From CAZXNF01 sp050741255 (GTDB taxonomy: Bacteria; Pseudomonadota; Gammaproteobacteria; Burkholderiales; SG8-41): DNA of 9,896 bases. This document shows, piece after piece, positions 1 through 5,242 of this stretch. Position 1 is the stretch's first letter, and each line of letters begins with the position of its first letter. The DNA lies in NCBI GenBank assembly GCA_050741255.1, contig JBOIEQ010000155.1, positions 1-9,896 of the forward strand. The letters run 5' to 3'. Position numbers and translations under genes: made by a program. The notes below the pieces were generated by a model that was not told the DNA's origin, did not search any database, and worked only from the letters and a program-made list of their open reading frames with translations.

Positions 1-243
1 ATGACGCGCCAGCAGTTCTGGAATCTGGTGAAGCGCTACGCGGCGGCGGGCGGCATCCGCAAGCCGATCTCGCCGCACACGCTGCGCCATGCCTTCGCTA
101 CCCACCTGCTGAACCACGGTGCAGACCTGCGCGTGGTGCAGCTGCTGCTCGGGCACGCCGACATTTCAACGACGCAAATCTACACCCACGTCGCACGCGA
201 GCGTCTCAAGCAGCTGCACGCGAAGCACCATCCGCGGGGCTAG
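1..243 (+). CDS. xerD: Tyrosine recombinase XerD, C-terminal part (5' end outside window)
   Basis: XerD works with XerC at dif to resolve chromosome dimers before cell division. Only the last 80 codons are present; the reading frame is already open at base 1, so the ATG there is an internal Met and not a start. The fragment holds most of the catalytic pocket: SPHTLRHAFATHLL carries the His-x-x-Arg box (H26, R29), LLLGH carries H52, and TQIYTHV carries the nucleophile Tyr61. All four sit at a constant offset of 218 from E. coli XerD H244, R247, H270 and Y279 as I remember them, so about 218 residues are missing upstream. The ending QLHAKHHPRG is XerD-like (E. coli ends in HHPRA) and argues against XerC or a phage integrase. 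The stop TAG at 241-243 lies inside the CTAG that borders the adjacent inverted-repeat element, but the protein has its normal length. Confidence 0.93.
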   Translation: MTRQQFWNLVKRYAAAGGIRKPISPHTLRHAFATHLLNHGADLRVVQLLLGHADISTTQIYTHVARERLKQLHAKHHPRG

Positions 244-273
244 AGCCTGTTATGGACCTAAACGTATGCGGCG
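240..273 (+). repeat. Left terminal inverted repeat of the MITE-like element
   Basis: This arm pairs with 474-507 at 32 of 34 positions; the first 26 bases (240-265) are perfect and the mismatches are at 266 and 267. It begins CTAGAGCCTGTTATGG. Its first four bases include the xerD stop codon. Confidence 0.88.
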
Positions 274-380
274 AACGCGGGAATAGGGGTTCAGTGCTAG
301 GAGCCATTCGCGCCGCAGGGCCGGACCCTGCAAGCGGAGGGCGACAACGCAATGGACCCCTAGTGCCGCGTTCCCTTCGG

Positions 381-474
381 GTTGAGCCAAAAGAACCCGT
401 CTGCGTCGTTGCTCGTGGAAGTGAGGGTCACCGCGGCCGCCTCGCGCCTCGCATCCGGGTCCTTTTGGCTCAAC
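381..474. repeat. Internal inverted repeat within the MITE-like element
   Basis: GTTGAGCCAAAAGAACCCG at 381-399 is complementary to 456-474 with one mismatch in 19. A second, smaller stem lies further left: GCAGGG (315-320) with CCCTGC (326-331) around a 5-base loop. A looser pairing of the CTAGGAGCCATT region (297-308) with the segment around 351-363 encloses that stem. The element could therefore fold as several stacked hairpins when transcribed from either side. Confidence 0.75.
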
Positions 475-507
475 GCCGCGCACGTTTAGGTCCATAACAG
501 GCTCTAG
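474..507 (-). repeat. Right terminal inverted repeat of the MITE-like element
   Basis: This is the reverse-complement partner of 240-273. It ends CCATAACAGGCTCTAG and lies 27 bp beyond the stop codon of the minus-strand TauE/SafE gene. The right arm of the internal inverted repeat (456-474) abuts it, so the two form one continuous stretch of potential stem. Confidence 0.88.
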
Positions 508-534
508 GGTGCGCTCGCGAGCGGCGAGCATCCG

Positions 535-1269
535 TTAACGGACCGCCGACACCAGCAATGAAATGCCCGCGAACAGGAGCAGGACCAGCACGATATTGTT
601 GAACCGCCAGTCGTTCAATCGGTTGTAGAGACGCTGCCCTAGCCACGCGCCGGCGATCGTTCCGGGCAGCGCAACGAGAAATAAATATCCCAGCTCCGAC
701 GTCATCAAGCCGGCGATGCCTTGGGTGATGAACGCGAGCAGCAGGACCGCCAGGTTGTAGGCCTGCAGGACGCCGCGCCTGGCGTCTTTGCTCCAGCCTT
801 TCAGACCGGTCCAGATGGTCGGGAATGGGCCCGAGAGTCCCGCCATGCCTCCCATTACGCCGCCACCCAGCCCGATTGCGCCGTCGGCGATGCGCCCGCC
901 CCACTTGACGTGAAAACTCGGTTGGCCGATGAGGAAGAAGCTGCAATAGATCACCAGCACGGCGCCGACGCCGGCGCGGAAGGCGCTCGCCGGCACGTAC
1001 GGCAACAGCAACGTGCCGAGCGGCACTCCCAGCAGGCCGCCGATGATGAAAGGCCGCGCGCGTTTGAAATCAATCGCGTGCCAGATCGCCGGCAGCGTCT
1101 GGAATTGCCCAACCAGCGAGCAGACCACGACGAGCGGAGCAGCCAGCACAGGCGTGGTCGCGGCCAGCCAGAACGGCAGCGCGGTGATGCCCGTGCCGAA
1201 CCCCGTTAAACCCGATACGAGCCCGCCGGCAAAGGCGCCCGCGAAGATCAGGAACGGGAACTCGGCCAT
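535..1269 (-). CDS. TauE/SafE-family (sulfite exporter-like) membrane permease
   Basis: The gene encodes a 244-residue hydrophobic inner-membrane protein of the TauE/SafE (formerly DUF81) family, whose members are proposed to export sulfite, sulfoacetate or related organosulfur anions. The family's internal duplication is visible: GGLVSGLTGFGTGI (residues 15-28) in the first half and GGVMGGMAGLSGPFPTIW (136-153) in the second. I count about seven or eight hydrophobic segments (roughly 5-30, 42-60, 73-92, 97-116, 128-147, 170-190, 195-213 and 224-243). The ATG at 1267-1269 is preferred because it lies 16 bp after the folB stop, which implies co-transcription with folB. No Shine-Dalgarno is apparent. 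The substrate cannot be told from sequence, and folate synthesis suggests no obvious link. Its 3' end faces the inverted-repeat element, so transcripts would run into those hairpins. Confidence 0.85.
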   Translation of the reverse strand: MAEFPFLIFAGAFAGGLVSGLTGFGTGITALPFWLAATTPVLAAPLVVVCSLVGQFQTLPAIWHAIDFKRARPFIIGGLLGVPLGTLLLPYVPASAFRAGVGAVLVIYCSFFLIGQPSFHVKWGGRIADGAIGLGGGVMGGMAGLSGPFPTIWTGLKGWSKDARRGVLQAYNLAVLLLAFITQGIAGLMTSELGYLFLVALPGTIAGAWLGQRLYNRLNDWRFNNIVLVLLLFAGISLLVSAVR

Positions 1270-1285
1270 CGGTCCGGCATTGCGG

Positions 1286-1642
1286 TCACCCGCGGGCCCC
1301 GCGTTCGATCACGACGCCGAGTTTCTTCACGCCCGGCAGGGCGGAGAGCTTGGCGATCGACACGCGCACCCACGGCGCACCGAAATCCTTCAGCACGAGG
1401 GTGGCGATCGCTTCGGCGGCGCGTTCCAGCAGCGCGAAGTGCTGGTCGCGGAACAGTTGCTGGATGCCGGCCACGACTTTCGCGTAATCCACGGTGTCGC
1501 CGATCTTGCCGCTGTCGGCGGCATGCCGGCCGGCGAGGCCGATTTCCAGGTTGAGCTCGATCATCTGCGGGACGTGTTTTTCCCATTCGTAGATGCCGAT
1601 CTTCGTTTCGAGGCGCAGTTCGTGGATGAAGATGGTGTCCAT
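1286..1642 (-). CDS. folB: Dihydroneopterin aldolase FolB
   Basis: FolB cleaves 7,8-dihydroneopterin to 6-hydroxymethyl-7,8-dihydropterin and glycolaldehyde in tetrahydrofolate synthesis, as a cytosolic homo-octamer. The 118-residue length is normal. It aligns end to end with E. coli FolB from memory: MDTIFIHELRLETKIGIYEWE matches MDIVFIEQLSVITTIGVYDWE, with E21 conserved; VDYAKVV has Tyr53; FALLERAAEAIA has Glu73 in the pterin-binding position; and VRVSIAKLSALPGVKKLGV supplies the catalytic Lys98. The ending GVVIERGARG is also family-like. The ATG at 1640-1642 gives the conserved N-terminus. The gene is divergent from plsY across 93 bp and is followed 16 bp later by the TauE/SafE gene. The folB-plsY-tsaD neighbourhood is common in beta- and gammaproteobacteria. 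Confidence 0.95.
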   Translation of the reverse strand: MDTIFIHELRLETKIGIYEWEKHVPQMIELNLEIGLAGRHAADSGKIGDTVDYAKVVAGIQQLFRDQHFALLERAAEAIATLVLKDFGAPWVRVSIAKLSALPGVKKLGVVIERGARG

Positions 1643-1735
1643 CGGTGGGTGAACCGTGAAGGATGCAGGTGGGGAAAAGGAGCGGTCCGGCGGGGGCTCT
1701 TCCGCTAGAATCCGGCTGAGTTTATTTCAATTCCC
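1643..1735 (+). promoter_or_regulatory. Divergent folB/plsY intergenic region with a -10 box for plsY
   Basis: The clearest element is TAGAAT at 1706-1711, five of six matches to the sigma-70 -10 consensus, about 24 bp before the plsY ATG. No good -35 sits at 16-18 bp spacing. TAGAATCCG is shared exactly with the rpsU promoter (4326-4334). On the minus strand TTGAAA (1730 to 1725) could be a -35 for folB, but the matching -10 position is poor. The plsY start has no Shine-Dalgarno. Confidence 0.45.
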
Positions 1736-2353
1736 ATGACCACAGCATTCGTCGTTCTCGCGGCGTACCTGATCGGCTCGCTGTCCTTCGCGGTGGTGGT
1801 GAGCCGCGGGATGCGGTTGCCCGACCCGCGCACCTATGGCTCCGGCAATCCCGGCGCGACCAACGTGTTGCGCAGCGGCAGCAAGGCCGCCGCGATCCTG
1901 ACCCTGCTGGGTGACGTCGCCAAGGGGTGGTTCGCCGTCTGGGGCGCGCAGCAGGTGCTGGGGAGCGAGGACACTACCGGCATCGCGCTCGCCGCATTGG
2001 CCGTGGTGGTCGGCCACATGGCGCCCGTGTTCCATCGCTTCCAGGGCGGCAAGGGCGTGGCGACCTCGCTGGGCGTGATGCTCGCGCTCGACTGGCGTGT
2101 GGCGTTGGGCACGGTCGCCACCTTTCTCGTCATCACGGCCTTCTTCCGCTACGTGTCGCTGGCCTCGATGATCGGGGCCGCGTTCGCGGCCTTCTTCACC
2201 ATCTTCCTGTACCACGTGCATCCCTACGCTTGGGCGGTGCTGGCGATTGCCGTCCTGACCATCTGGCGGCACCGCAGCAACATCCGCAAGCTGATGGCGG
2301 GCACCGAGTCGCGGCTCGGCCGCAAGGCGCCATCCGTTACCCCCGGGCCTTGA
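1736..2353 (+). CDS. plsY: Acyl-phosphate:glycerol-3-phosphate acyltransferase PlsY
   Basis: PlsY is the inner-membrane enzyme that transfers an acyl chain from acyl-phosphate to the sn-1 position of glycerol-3-phosphate, giving lysophosphatidic acid, the first step of phospholipid synthesis in the PlsX/PlsY route. The 205-residue product carries the three conserved cytoplasmic motifs in order: SGNPGATNVLR (36-46), GHMAPVFHRFQGGKGVAT (93-110, with the GGKG substrate loop) and RHRSNIRKLMAGTESRLG (178-195). Hydrophobic helices lie at about 4-23, 52-72, 82-98, 115-137 and 141-177 (two close together). The ATG at 1736 yields the usual short N-terminus before the first helix. The stop is 7 bp before the GTG of the BASS-type transporter, so the two are probably one transcript. 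Confidence 0.96.
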   Translation: MTTAFVVLAAYLIGSLSFAVVVSRGMRLPDPRTYGSGNPGATNVLRSGSKAAAILTLLGDVAKGWFAVWGAQQVLGSEDTTGIALAALAVVVGHMAPVFHRFQGGKGVATSLGVMLALDWRVALGTVATFLVITAFFRYVSLASMIGAAFAAFFTIFLYHVHPYAWAVLAIAVLTIWRHRSNIRKLMAGTESRLGRKAPSVTPGP

Positions 2354-2360
2354 TTACGGT

Positions 2361-3227
2361 GTGCTGATCCCCTTTCAGTGGATCGGCCTGCTGGCCACCG
2401 CCGCGGTCTTCGTGGTGATGTTTTCGCTCGGCCTCATGCTCGGCCGGGAGCAGATCGCGGCGGCCCTGCAGCGGCGCGTGGTGCTGGCGGCCGTGCTGTT
2501 CGCGGTGCTGGTGCCGGTGCCCGCGCTCGCGGTGATCGCCGTCAAGCTGTTCGGGCTTAAGGGCCCGGTGGCCGTGGGCATCGTGCTGATGGCGATCTCG
2601 CCCGGCGCGCCGGTCGCCTTGCGGCGCGCGCTGGAGGCGGGCGGTCATCGCGCGTTCGCGCCTGCGCTCCATCTGGCCATCGTGATGCTCGCGGTCGTGA
2701 CGGTGCCCATGACCGTCGTCATCCTCGACTGGATCTTCGACAAGGATTTCACCGTCACGCCCTTTCACATCGGCCGCCAGGTGTTCTTTGCGCAACTGCT
2801 GCCGCTCATGCTGGGCGCCGGGTTGCGGGCCTGGCGCGCGCCGCTCGCGGCGCGGCTGGAGTCGCCGCTGGGACGCGCCGGGAACCTGCTGCTGCTGGTC
2901 GTGGCCGCACTGGCGCTGGTCGACATGCCGGCGATCATCCGCGTGACCGGTTGGGCGCCCACGGTGGCGGGGGTGGTACTGACGCTCTGTGCGCTCGTCG
3001 TGGGGGCCGCGTTCGCCTGGCGCGATGCGGAGGTGCGGCCGGCGGCCGCCATTGCCGCCGCGATGCGCAACCCCGGCCTTGCACTGGTGATCGCCACAGT
3101 CAACCATGCGCCGCCCGCGGTAACGGCGGCCATCCTCGGCTACGCGCTGGGCCTCGGTGTCACGATCGTGCTGTTCCTGCAGTGGTGCAAGCGGCGCGTC
3201 ACGCGCCCGCCGGCATCGGCTGGCTGA
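2361..3227 (+). CDS. BASS-type (bile acid:sodium symporter-like) transporter
   Basis: The gene encodes a 288-residue polytopic membrane protein resembling the bile acid:sodium symporter/arsenite-permease-like superfamily. About nine or ten hydrophobic segments are visible (roughly 5-27, 40-62, 68-82, 99-121, 138-155, 173-187, 199-219, 226-247 and 253-275). The family-like signatures are the re-entrant MAISPGAPVALRRALEAGG (77-95) and AAAMRNPGLALVIATVN (232-248), the two places where BASS proteins break their transmembrane helices to bind sodium. The substrate is unknown; bile acids are unlikely in a bacterium of this kind, and organic anions are a better guess. The start is taken as GTG at 2361, since no other start lies upstream in frame and the next Met (residue 20) would delete much of helix 1. 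It follows plsY by 7 bp. The last 29 bp overlap the 3' end of tsaD on the other strand. Confidence 0.83.
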   Translation: MLIPFQWIGLLATAAVFVVMFSLGLMLGREQIAAALQRRVVLAAVLFAVLVPVPALAVIAVKLFGLKGPVAVGIVLMAISPGAPVALRRALEAGGHRAFAPALHLAIVMLAVVTVPMTVVILDWIFDKDFTVTPFHIGRQVFFAQLLPLMLGAGLRAWRAPLAARLESPLGRAGNLLLLVVAALALVDMPAIIRVTGWAPTVAGVVLTLCALVVGAAFAWRDAEVRPAAAIAAAMRNPGLALVIATVNHAPPAVTAAILGYALGLGVTIVLFLQWCKRRVTRPPASAG

Positions 3228-4242
3228 GCGCGTCAAGCGCCCATCGCGGCCGCACCCCGAAGCTGGTGCCGCGCGCCGCTGTCCCGGCCGCCAGCCGCAG
3301 CGCGCCCGCATGCGCGATCATTGCGCCGTTGTCGGTGCAGAGCGCCGGCGGCGGAAAAAACACCTCGCCGCCGCGCTTCGCGACGGCCGCCGTGAGCGTG
3401 GCGCGCAGCCGGCGATTGGCGCCCACGCCGCCGGCGACCACCAGTTGCGACAGGCCCGTCTGGCCGAGTGCGGCAAGACACTTGGCCGTCAGCACGTCCA
3501 CGACCGCCGCCTCGAATTCCGCCGCAAGGTCGGCGCGGCCCTGCGCGTCGGGCGGCGCCTGCCGGACCGCCGTCAGGACCGCGGTCTTGAGGCCGCTGAA
3601 GCTGAAATCGAGGTCGCCGGTTTTTTCCAGTTGCGCGAGCATCGGCCGCGGCAGGCTGACGCGGCCCGGCGTGCCCTGCTCGGCCAGTTTCGCCAGCGCC
3701 GGACCGCCGGGGTAGCCGAGGCCCAGCAACTGGGCGGTCTTGTCGAAGGCTTCGCCCGCCGCATCGTCGAGCGTGTCGCCGAGCAGGGCGTAATCGCCCA
3801 CCGCGCCGACGCGCATCAGCTGGGTATGGCCGCCCGAGACCAGCAGGGCGATGAACGGGAATTGCGGCCGCGGCGTCGACAGGAGAGGCGAGAGCAGATG
3901 CCCCTCCAGATGATGGATACCGATGCTGGGGACCTCCAGCGCGTACGCCAGCGCCCGACCGATGCTAGCGCCCACTAACAAGGCACCAGCCAGTCCCGGT
4001 CCCTCGGTATAGGCGATGGCATTCACGTCGCTGAGTCCCAGGCCCGCCTCGGCGCAGGCTTCGCGGACCAACGGCAACACCCGGCGAATGTGGTCCCGCG
4101 AGGCGAGCTCCGGCACGACGCCCCCATACTCCGCGTGCAGACGAACCTGCGAATACAGGCGTTCGGCCAGCAGCCCCCGGGCCGGGTCGTAGAGGGCAAT
4201 GCCGGTTTCGTCGCAGGAGGTTTCGATGCCGAGGACGTTCAT
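3199..4242 (-). CDS. tsaD: tRNA threonylcarbamoyladenosine transferase subunit TsaD
   Basis: TsaD, with TsaB and TsaE, transfers the threonylcarbamoyl group made by TsaC to A37 of tRNAs reading ANN codons (t6A). The 347-residue product begins MNVLGIETSCDETGIALYD, the ATP-binding start of the ASKHA fold. The metal site is visible as HHLEGH (H111 and H115, in 110-115) and as Asp304 in CTDNGAMIAHAG (302-313). Other family blocks are ELASRDHIRRV (45-55), LVSGGHTQL (134-142), GEAFDKTAQLLGLGYPGGP (163-181), DFSFSGLKTAV (212-222) and VAGGVGANRRLR (269-280). The length is normal. The ATG at 4240-4242 is the only sensible start. The gene is divergent from rpsU across 133 bp, as in many proteobacteria, and converges on the BASS transporter with a 29-bp overlap. 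Confidence 0.97.
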   Translation of the reverse strand: MNVLGIETSCDETGIALYDPARGLLAERLYSQVRLHAEYGGVVPELASRDHIRRVLPLVREACAEAGLGLSDVNAIAYTEGPGLAGALLVGASIGRALAYALEVPSIGIHHLEGHLLSPLLSTPRPQFPFIALLVSGGHTQLMRVGAVGDYALLGDTLDDAAGEAFDKTAQLLGLGYPGGPALAKLAEQGTPGRVSLPRPMLAQLEKTGDLDFSFSGLKTAVLTAVRQAPPDAQGRADLAAEFEAAVVDVLTAKCLAALGQTGLSQLVVAGGVGANRRLRATLTAAVAKRGGEVFFPPPALCTDNGAMIAHAGALRLAAGTAARGTSFGVRPRWALDALSQPMPAGA

Positions 4243-4301
4243 GGGAGCGGAAGGCGGGTTGGGGACGGGTGGTGCGCCAAAAAGCGCCGTCGGCGGGGAG
4301 T

Positions 4302-4331
4302 TTGCCCGGAAAACCGGATTTGCAGTAGAAT
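4302..4331 (+). promoter_or_regulatory. Sigma-70 promoter of rpsU
   Basis: TTGCCC (4302-4307, four of six to the -35 consensus) is followed after 18 bp by TAGAAT (4326-4331, five of six to the -10). The next bases, CCGCGCC, form a GC-rich discriminator typical of ribosomal promoters under stringent control. The predicted transcript starts near 4338, giving a leader of about 38 nt. No Shine-Dalgarno precedes the rpsU ATG. The rest of the tsaD-rpsU gap (4243-4375) shows no clear minus-strand promoter. Confidence 0.65.
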
Positions 4332-4375
4332 CCGCGCCTCTTTAATCGCCGAAACCTTTCGTACATCAGTCTCTT

Positions 4376-4588
4376 ATGCCGATCATCCGCGTCAAGGAAA
4401 ACGAGCCGTTCGAAGTGGCGATGCGCCGCTTCAAGCGCACCATCGAGAAAACCGGGCTGCTGACCGAACTGCGCGCCCGCGAGTTCTACGAAAAGCCCAC
4501 CTCCGAGCGCAAGCGCAAGCTCGCGGCGGCCGTGAAGCGCCACCACAAGCGCATCCGTTCCCAGCAACTGCCGCCCCGGATGTATTAA
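4376..4588 (+). CDS. rpsU: Small ribosomal subunit protein bS21
   Basis: bS21 is a small basic protein of the 30S platform near the anti-Shine-Dalgarno end of 16S rRNA, needed for efficient initiation on natural mRNAs. The 70-residue product matches E. coli S21 throughout: MPIIRVKENEPFEVAMRRFKR at the start, the EFYEKPTSERKRK block (36-48) and AVKRHHKRIRS, ending PPRMY. Full length and ATG start are unambiguous. It is the first gene of the macromolecular synthesis cluster and is followed directly by a strong intrinsic terminator, so most transcripts should stop before dnaG and bS21 can be made in large excess. The leader lacks a Shine-Dalgarno, which is notable because bS21 itself sits beside the anti-Shine-Dalgarno. 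Confidence 0.98.
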   Translation: MPIIRVKENEPFEVAMRRFKRTIEKTGLLTELRAREFYEKPTSERKRKLAAAVKRHHKRIRSQQLPPRMY

Positions 4589-4611
4589 CGCTCCAGGCTC
4601 GGCAGTCACCG

Positions 4612-4648
4612 AAAGGGTGAAGGGTAAAACCTTCACCCTTTTGCTTTT
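4612..4648 (+). terminator. Rho-independent terminator after rpsU
   Basis: AAAGGGTGAAGG (4612-4623) and CCTTCACCCTTT (4630-4641) form a perfect 12-bp stem with a 6-base loop, followed by T-rich TTTTGCTTTT (4639-4648, the first three T paired). This matches the position of the T1 terminator between rpsU and dnaG in E. coli. It probably attenuates rather than blocks read-through, since no clear promoter lies between it and the next gene at 4678. Confidence 0.9.
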
Positions 4649-4677
4649 CCCCTCCCCCTTCCTCCTCACCCCTCACC

Positions 4678-5136
4678 GTGACGGCGTCACTCAAAGACCG
4701 CATCACCGACGATATGAAGGCCGCGATGCGCGCCAAGGATGCGCCGCGGCTGTCCGCGATCCGCATGCTCACGGCGGCGATCAAGCAGCGCGAGGTGGAC
4801 GAGCGCAAGGATCTGACCGACGCGGACGTGGTCGGCATCGTCGACAAGCAGCTCAAGCAGCGCCGCGATTCGATCGCGCAGTTCGAAAAGGGTGGCCGGC
4901 AGGATCTGGCCGACCATGAGAAGTTCGAGGTTTCGGTGCTCGAGGCCTACATGCCGCAGGCGCTGTCCGAGGTCGAAGTGACGGCGGCGATTGCAGCCGC
5001 CATCGCGGAATCCGGCGCGAAAGCGCCGGCCGACATGGGCAAGGTGATGGCGTTGCTCAAACCGCGGCTGGCGGGCCGGACCGACATGAGCAAGGTTTCC
5101 GGCCTGGTCAAGGCGCAGCTTTCCGCCGGCGGCTGA
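4678..5136 (+). CDS. GatB/YqeY domain protein (YqeY-like)
   Basis: The gene encodes a 152-residue soluble helical protein of the YqeY family, related to the C-terminal tRNA-binding tail of the amidotransferase subunit GatB. Its exact role is unresolved; a tRNA-linked function is an inference from that homology. Typical blocks are LKDRITDDMKAAMRAKDAPR (5-24), AIRMLTAAIKQREVDER (27-43), EVSVLEAYMPQALSE (84-98) and the closing MGKVMALLKPRLAGRTDMSKVSGLVK (121-146), the usual end of the family. The start is GTG at 4678, which gives the family N-terminus; an ATG at 4714 would remove helix 1. No Shine-Dalgarno precedes it: the leader is a pyrimidine run of C and T following the rpsU terminator, so translation may start in an unusual way. 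The position between rpsU and dnaG is characteristic of betaproteobacteria. Confidence 0.9.
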   Translation: MTASLKDRITDDMKAAMRAKDAPRLSAIRMLTAAIKQREVDERKDLTDADVVGIVDKQLKQRRDSIAQFEKGGRQDLADHEKFEVSVLEAYMPQALSEVEVTAAIAAAIAESGAKAPADMGKVMALLKPRLAGRTDMSKVSGLVKAQLSAGG

Positions 5137-5158
5137 ACCCGGCCCGGAAGGGCACGCC

Positions 5159-5164
5159 TATAAT
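5159..5164 (+). promoter_or_regulatory. -10 box upstream of dnaG
   Basis: A perfect TATAAT lies 79 bp before the dnaG ATG in the 106-bp gap after the yqeY-like gene. The -35 side is weak: CTGAAC at 5133-5138 overlaps the yqeY-like stop and is 20 bp away, longer than ideal. It may supply dnaG and rpoD when the rpsU terminator stops upstream transcripts. Confidence 0.5.
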
Positions 5165-5242
5165 GGTTTTTCCTCCGGCCGGCCCTTCGGCAGACCGGAT
5201 GCGTTGCGAGGCTCCCGTTCCGAATCCTCCCGCACCACGGCC

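Larger units (their letters stand above)
240..507. mobile_element. MITE-like non-autonomous element with long terminal inverted repeats, about 260 bp
   Basis: The two ends are inverted copies: positions 240-265 match the reverse complement of 482-507 without a mismatch (26 bp), and allowing two mismatches the match runs to 34 bp (240-273 with 474-507). Each end reads CTAG-AGCCTGTTATGGACC inward. Because CTAG is palindromic, the flanking CTAG (240-243 and 504-507) may be a 4-bp target duplication around a 260-bp element (244-503) or part of the repeats. The inside contains further inverted repeats and no credible gene. Small size, long repeats, no transposase and a CTAG/TA flank fit a miniature inverted-repeat transposable element mobilised in trans. 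The AGCCTGTT-type end recalls some IS5-family ends, but that is memory and unchecked. It lies between the converging 3' ends of xerD and the TauE/SafE gene, so it disrupts no gene and may serve as a two-way transcription stop. Confidence 0.78.

Noticed and set aside
513..522. Perfect 10-bp palindrome GCTCGCGAGC between the element and the TauE/SafE stop
   Set aside because: Short and without a T-run; expected by chance in GC-rich DNA.
250..531. Open frames of 93 codons (minus) and 81 codons (plus, 252-497) covering the inverted-repeat element
   Set aside because: Both start in the terminal repeats, which give the same MDLNV on each strand, and the rest is Arg/Gly-rich sequence typical of GC-rich non-coding DNA. 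They are by-products of the repeats.
2337..3311. 324-codon minus-strand open frame opposite the BASS transporter
   Set aside because: Arg/Gln/His-rich low-complexity product; the plus strand has coherent membrane helices and family motifs.
5204..5242. TTG start that would extend DnaG by 13 residues
   Set aside because: The extra residues do not resemble any DnaG N-terminus, and the ATG at 5243 places the protein start where the family starts.
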